DNA of 8,015 bases, taken from the NCBI GenBank assembly GCA_964460035.1, contig CAYWPG010000063.1, positions 1 to 8,015 on the forward strand, given 5' to 3'. Shown in pieces: positions 6,319-8,015 of this stretch. A program made the position numbers and the translations under genes. The first letter of the stretch is position 1; the number at the start of each line of letters is the position of its first letter. This DNA is from CAYWPG01 sp964460035. Its GTDB lineage: Bacteria > Pseudomonadota > Gammaproteobacteria > Nitrococcales > AK92. Under the pieces are notes generated by a model that saw only the letters and a program-made list of their open reading frames with translations, searched no databases and had not been told where the DNA came from.

Positions 6319-7970
6319 GGGAATTGTTACCGTTCTTGCAGCAGCTGTGGCGGCATCGCTGGCAGCTCACACTGGGAACCGCGTTGCTGCTGGCGACGCT
6401 GATCGCCGGCATAGGCTTGCTCGGTCTATCGGGCTGGTTCATCACGGCCACGGCGATAGCCGGTGCTGCCGGAGTGGCGATCGATCTGTTCACCCCCAGC
6501 GGCGGCATTCGCTTCTTCGCTCTGGGCCGTGCGGCGAGTCGATACTTCGAGCGCTTGATCAATCACGACGCTGTGTTGCGCTTGCTCGCGGACCTGCGCG
6601 GGTGGCTCTTTCGGCGGCTGTCGGTGCTGCCCCTGGAACGGCTGGGCAGGCTCCGCAGTAGCGATCTGCTCAATCGAATAACCGCGGATATAGACGCGCT
6701 GGACAACCTGTATTTGCGCGTTATCGGCCCCTCCATCGCCGCGGTCCTCGCGATTTTGCTGACCACGCTGTTCCTGGCTGCCTTTGCGCCTGGTCTTGCG
6801 GTGGCGGTAGGCGCTGTGCTGGCCGCAGCCGGCATCCTCGTGCCGGCAGTCGCCTTGCGGCTCGGGCAGCCGTTCGGGGAGCGGGAGACGGTGCATCTGC
6901 CCAGTCTGCGCGCGGCTGCCACGGAGACAGTGACCGGGCTTGCTGAGTTGCGGGCCTACGCCGCCGTGGCTCGTCATGGGGCCAAGCTGGCCGTGGAGGA
7001 GCGGGCGTTGACCGCAGCGCGGCGTGCCGCGGGCCGGCTGGCCGCGGCGGGCGAAGCCGCGGCTGGCCTGGCCGGGCATCTGGCGCTGGGAGTGGCGCTT
7101 GTGCTGGGTATAGGTCTGTACCACCAGGATCTTATCTCGGGCCCGGTGTTGGTTCTGTTGCCGCTTGCCGCGCTGGCAGCCGCCGAGGCGGTGACGCCGT
7201 TGCCACAGGCCTGGCAGCATCTGGGGCGTACCCGTGCCGCTGCCCGTCGACTGCTGGAGCTGGGCAGCCCCGAGCAGTCTGCTGTCACTGCCCAGCTACC
7301 GCGCGATCACGGTCTTAGCCTTAGCGGCGTGAGCTTCCGTTACCATCCCTATGCCGAGCCGGTGTTGGCCGAGGCCAACCTCGAAGTGCGTCCTGGCGAA
7401 GCGGTAGTGATTACCGGCGCGTCGGGCGCGGGCAAGTCGACGATTGCCGAGTTGCTGGCGGGCCTGCGCAGTGCCGAACATGGGCAAGTTCGCTTGGGCG
7501 GCGTGGAGGTTGGAGCTCTTCCGGAGTCAGAGCGTTACGCGCGCATCGGTTATCTCACCCAGTATACGGAGCTGTTCGCAGATACCGTGGCCGATAACCT
7601 GCGTTTAGGAAACCCGCAGGCCGCGGAAAGCGACTTATGGCGCGCGCTGGAGGTCGTGGACTTGGCCGATTTTATCGCGGAGTTACCGCGAGGCCTGAAC
7701 GAGTGGTGCGGCGAAGGGGGCGTGCGTTTCTCCGGCGGGCAGGCGCGGCGGTTGGCGCTAGCCCGGCTGTTGATTGCGAACCCACCCGTGGTATTGCTGG
7801 ACGAACCGTTCAGCGGACTGGATGCCGACACGGCAAACGTTGTGCGCGAACGCATGCAGGGTTGGTTGCAAGGGCGCACCGTTATTACGCTGAGTCACAC
7901 GCCCGAAGCGGCGCCAAGATATGACCGCGCACTACGCGTGCAAAACGGGCTTATTACGGAAGTTAACTGA
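6315..7970 (+). CDS. cydC: Thiol/heme ABC exporter-fold subunit CydC (cytochrome bd assembly)
   Basis: A 551-residue half-transporter that pairs with CydD. The ATG overlaps the CydD stop as ATGA, a strong sign of translational coupling and equal synthesis. The N-terminus (RELLPFLQQLWRHRW, then GLLGLSGWFITATAIAG) closely follows E. coli CydC. Six membrane segments span ~18-291. His84 in RYFERLINHD aligns with E. coli His85, which I recall as a heme-coordinating residue in published CydDC structures. LLNRITADIDALDNLYLRV (118-136) is the typical CydC coupling region. The ATPase domain starts near 333: Walker A GASGAGKST (368-376), Gln416, signature FSGGQ (472-476), Walker B VVLLDEP (492-498), GLD (501-503) and His528. 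The signature begins with Phe rather than Leu; the SGGQ core is intact, so activity is still expected. Last gene visible in the operon. Confidence 0.95.
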   Translation: MRELLPFLQQLWRHRWQLTLGTALLLATLIAGIGLLGLSGWFITATAIAGAAGVAIDLFTPSGGIRFFALGRAASRYFERLINHDAVLRLLADLRGWLFRRLSVLPLERLGRLRSSDLLNRITADIDALDNLYLRVIGPSIAAVLAILLTTLFLAAFAPGLAVAVGAVLAAAGILVPAVALRLGQPFGERETVHLPSLRAAATETVTGLAELRAYAAVARHGAKLAVEERALTAARRAAGRLAAAGEAAAGLAGHLALGVALVLGIGLYHQDLISGPVLVLLPLAALAAAEAVTPLPQAWQHLGRTRAAARRLLELGSPEQSAVTAQLPRDHGLSLSGVSFRYHPYAEPVLAEANLEVRPGEAVVITGASGAGKSTIAELLAGLRSAEHGQVRLGGVEVGALPESERYARIGYLTQYTELFADTVADNLRLGNPQAAESDLWRALEVVDLADFIAELPRGLNEWCGEGGVRFSGGQARRLALARLLIANPPVVLLDEPFSGLDADTANVVRERMQGWLQGRTVITLSHTPEAAPRYDRALRVQNGLITEVN

Positions 7971-7991
7971 AGAGCTCGTTGAACGGCTCTT
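7970..7991 (+). terminator. Weak hairpin after cydC, possible terminator
   Basis: AAGAGC and GCTCTT are perfect complements around a 10-nt loop, starting at the last base of the cydC stop. No T-run follows within the window, so intrinsic termination is doubtful. The remaining bases to 8015 show no other feature. Confidence 0.25.
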
Positions 7992-8015
7992 GGAGTCAGC
8001 AGGCTGATTGCGGGC

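Overview
The window is GC-rich, roughly two thirds G+C by eye, and densely coding. Gene content and protein similarity suggest a high-GC proteobacterium, most likely a gammaproteobacterium. I cannot name the genus. There are no rRNA or tRNA genes, CRISPR arrays, insertion sequences or other signs of a mobile element, and the main genes look intact and chromosomal.

Layout from left to right: (1) 1-1029, plus strand, the 3' part of a gene for an ankyrin-repeat protein whose reading frame is open at the window edge. (2) 1158-1814, minus strand, a complete YedK/HMCES-type SRAP protein, convergent with the ankyrin gene. (3) 1815-2108, a 294-bp divergent intergenic region. It holds an AT-rich 28-bp near-perfect palindrome, a possible -10 box beside it, and a run of GC-rich hairpins in what would be the 5' leader of the next operon. 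(4) 2109-7970, plus strand, a tight four-gene operon cydA-cydB-cydD-cydC. The genes are separated by 10 nt, 6 nt and a 4-nt ATGA overlap. (5) 7971-8015, a short tail with a weak hairpin.

The operon is a self-contained unit for a cytochrome bd-type quinol oxidase. CydA and CydB are the two membrane subunits, which oxidise quinol and reduce oxygen to water. CydA has the short Q-loop typical of the cyanide-insensitive (CioAB) subgroup. CydD and CydC form the heterodimeric ABC exporter-fold complex needed for assembly of bd oxidases. Heme-ligand and nucleotide-binding residues are present in all four proteins, so the system should be functional. CydA carries GRAPW in place of the usual GRQPW motif.

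The genes belong to known families. The least explained part of the window is the cydA upstream region, where a candidate operator palindrome and a structured leader suggest transcriptional and perhaps post-transcriptional control that I do not recognise. I do not see convincing evidence of a wholly new multi-gene system.
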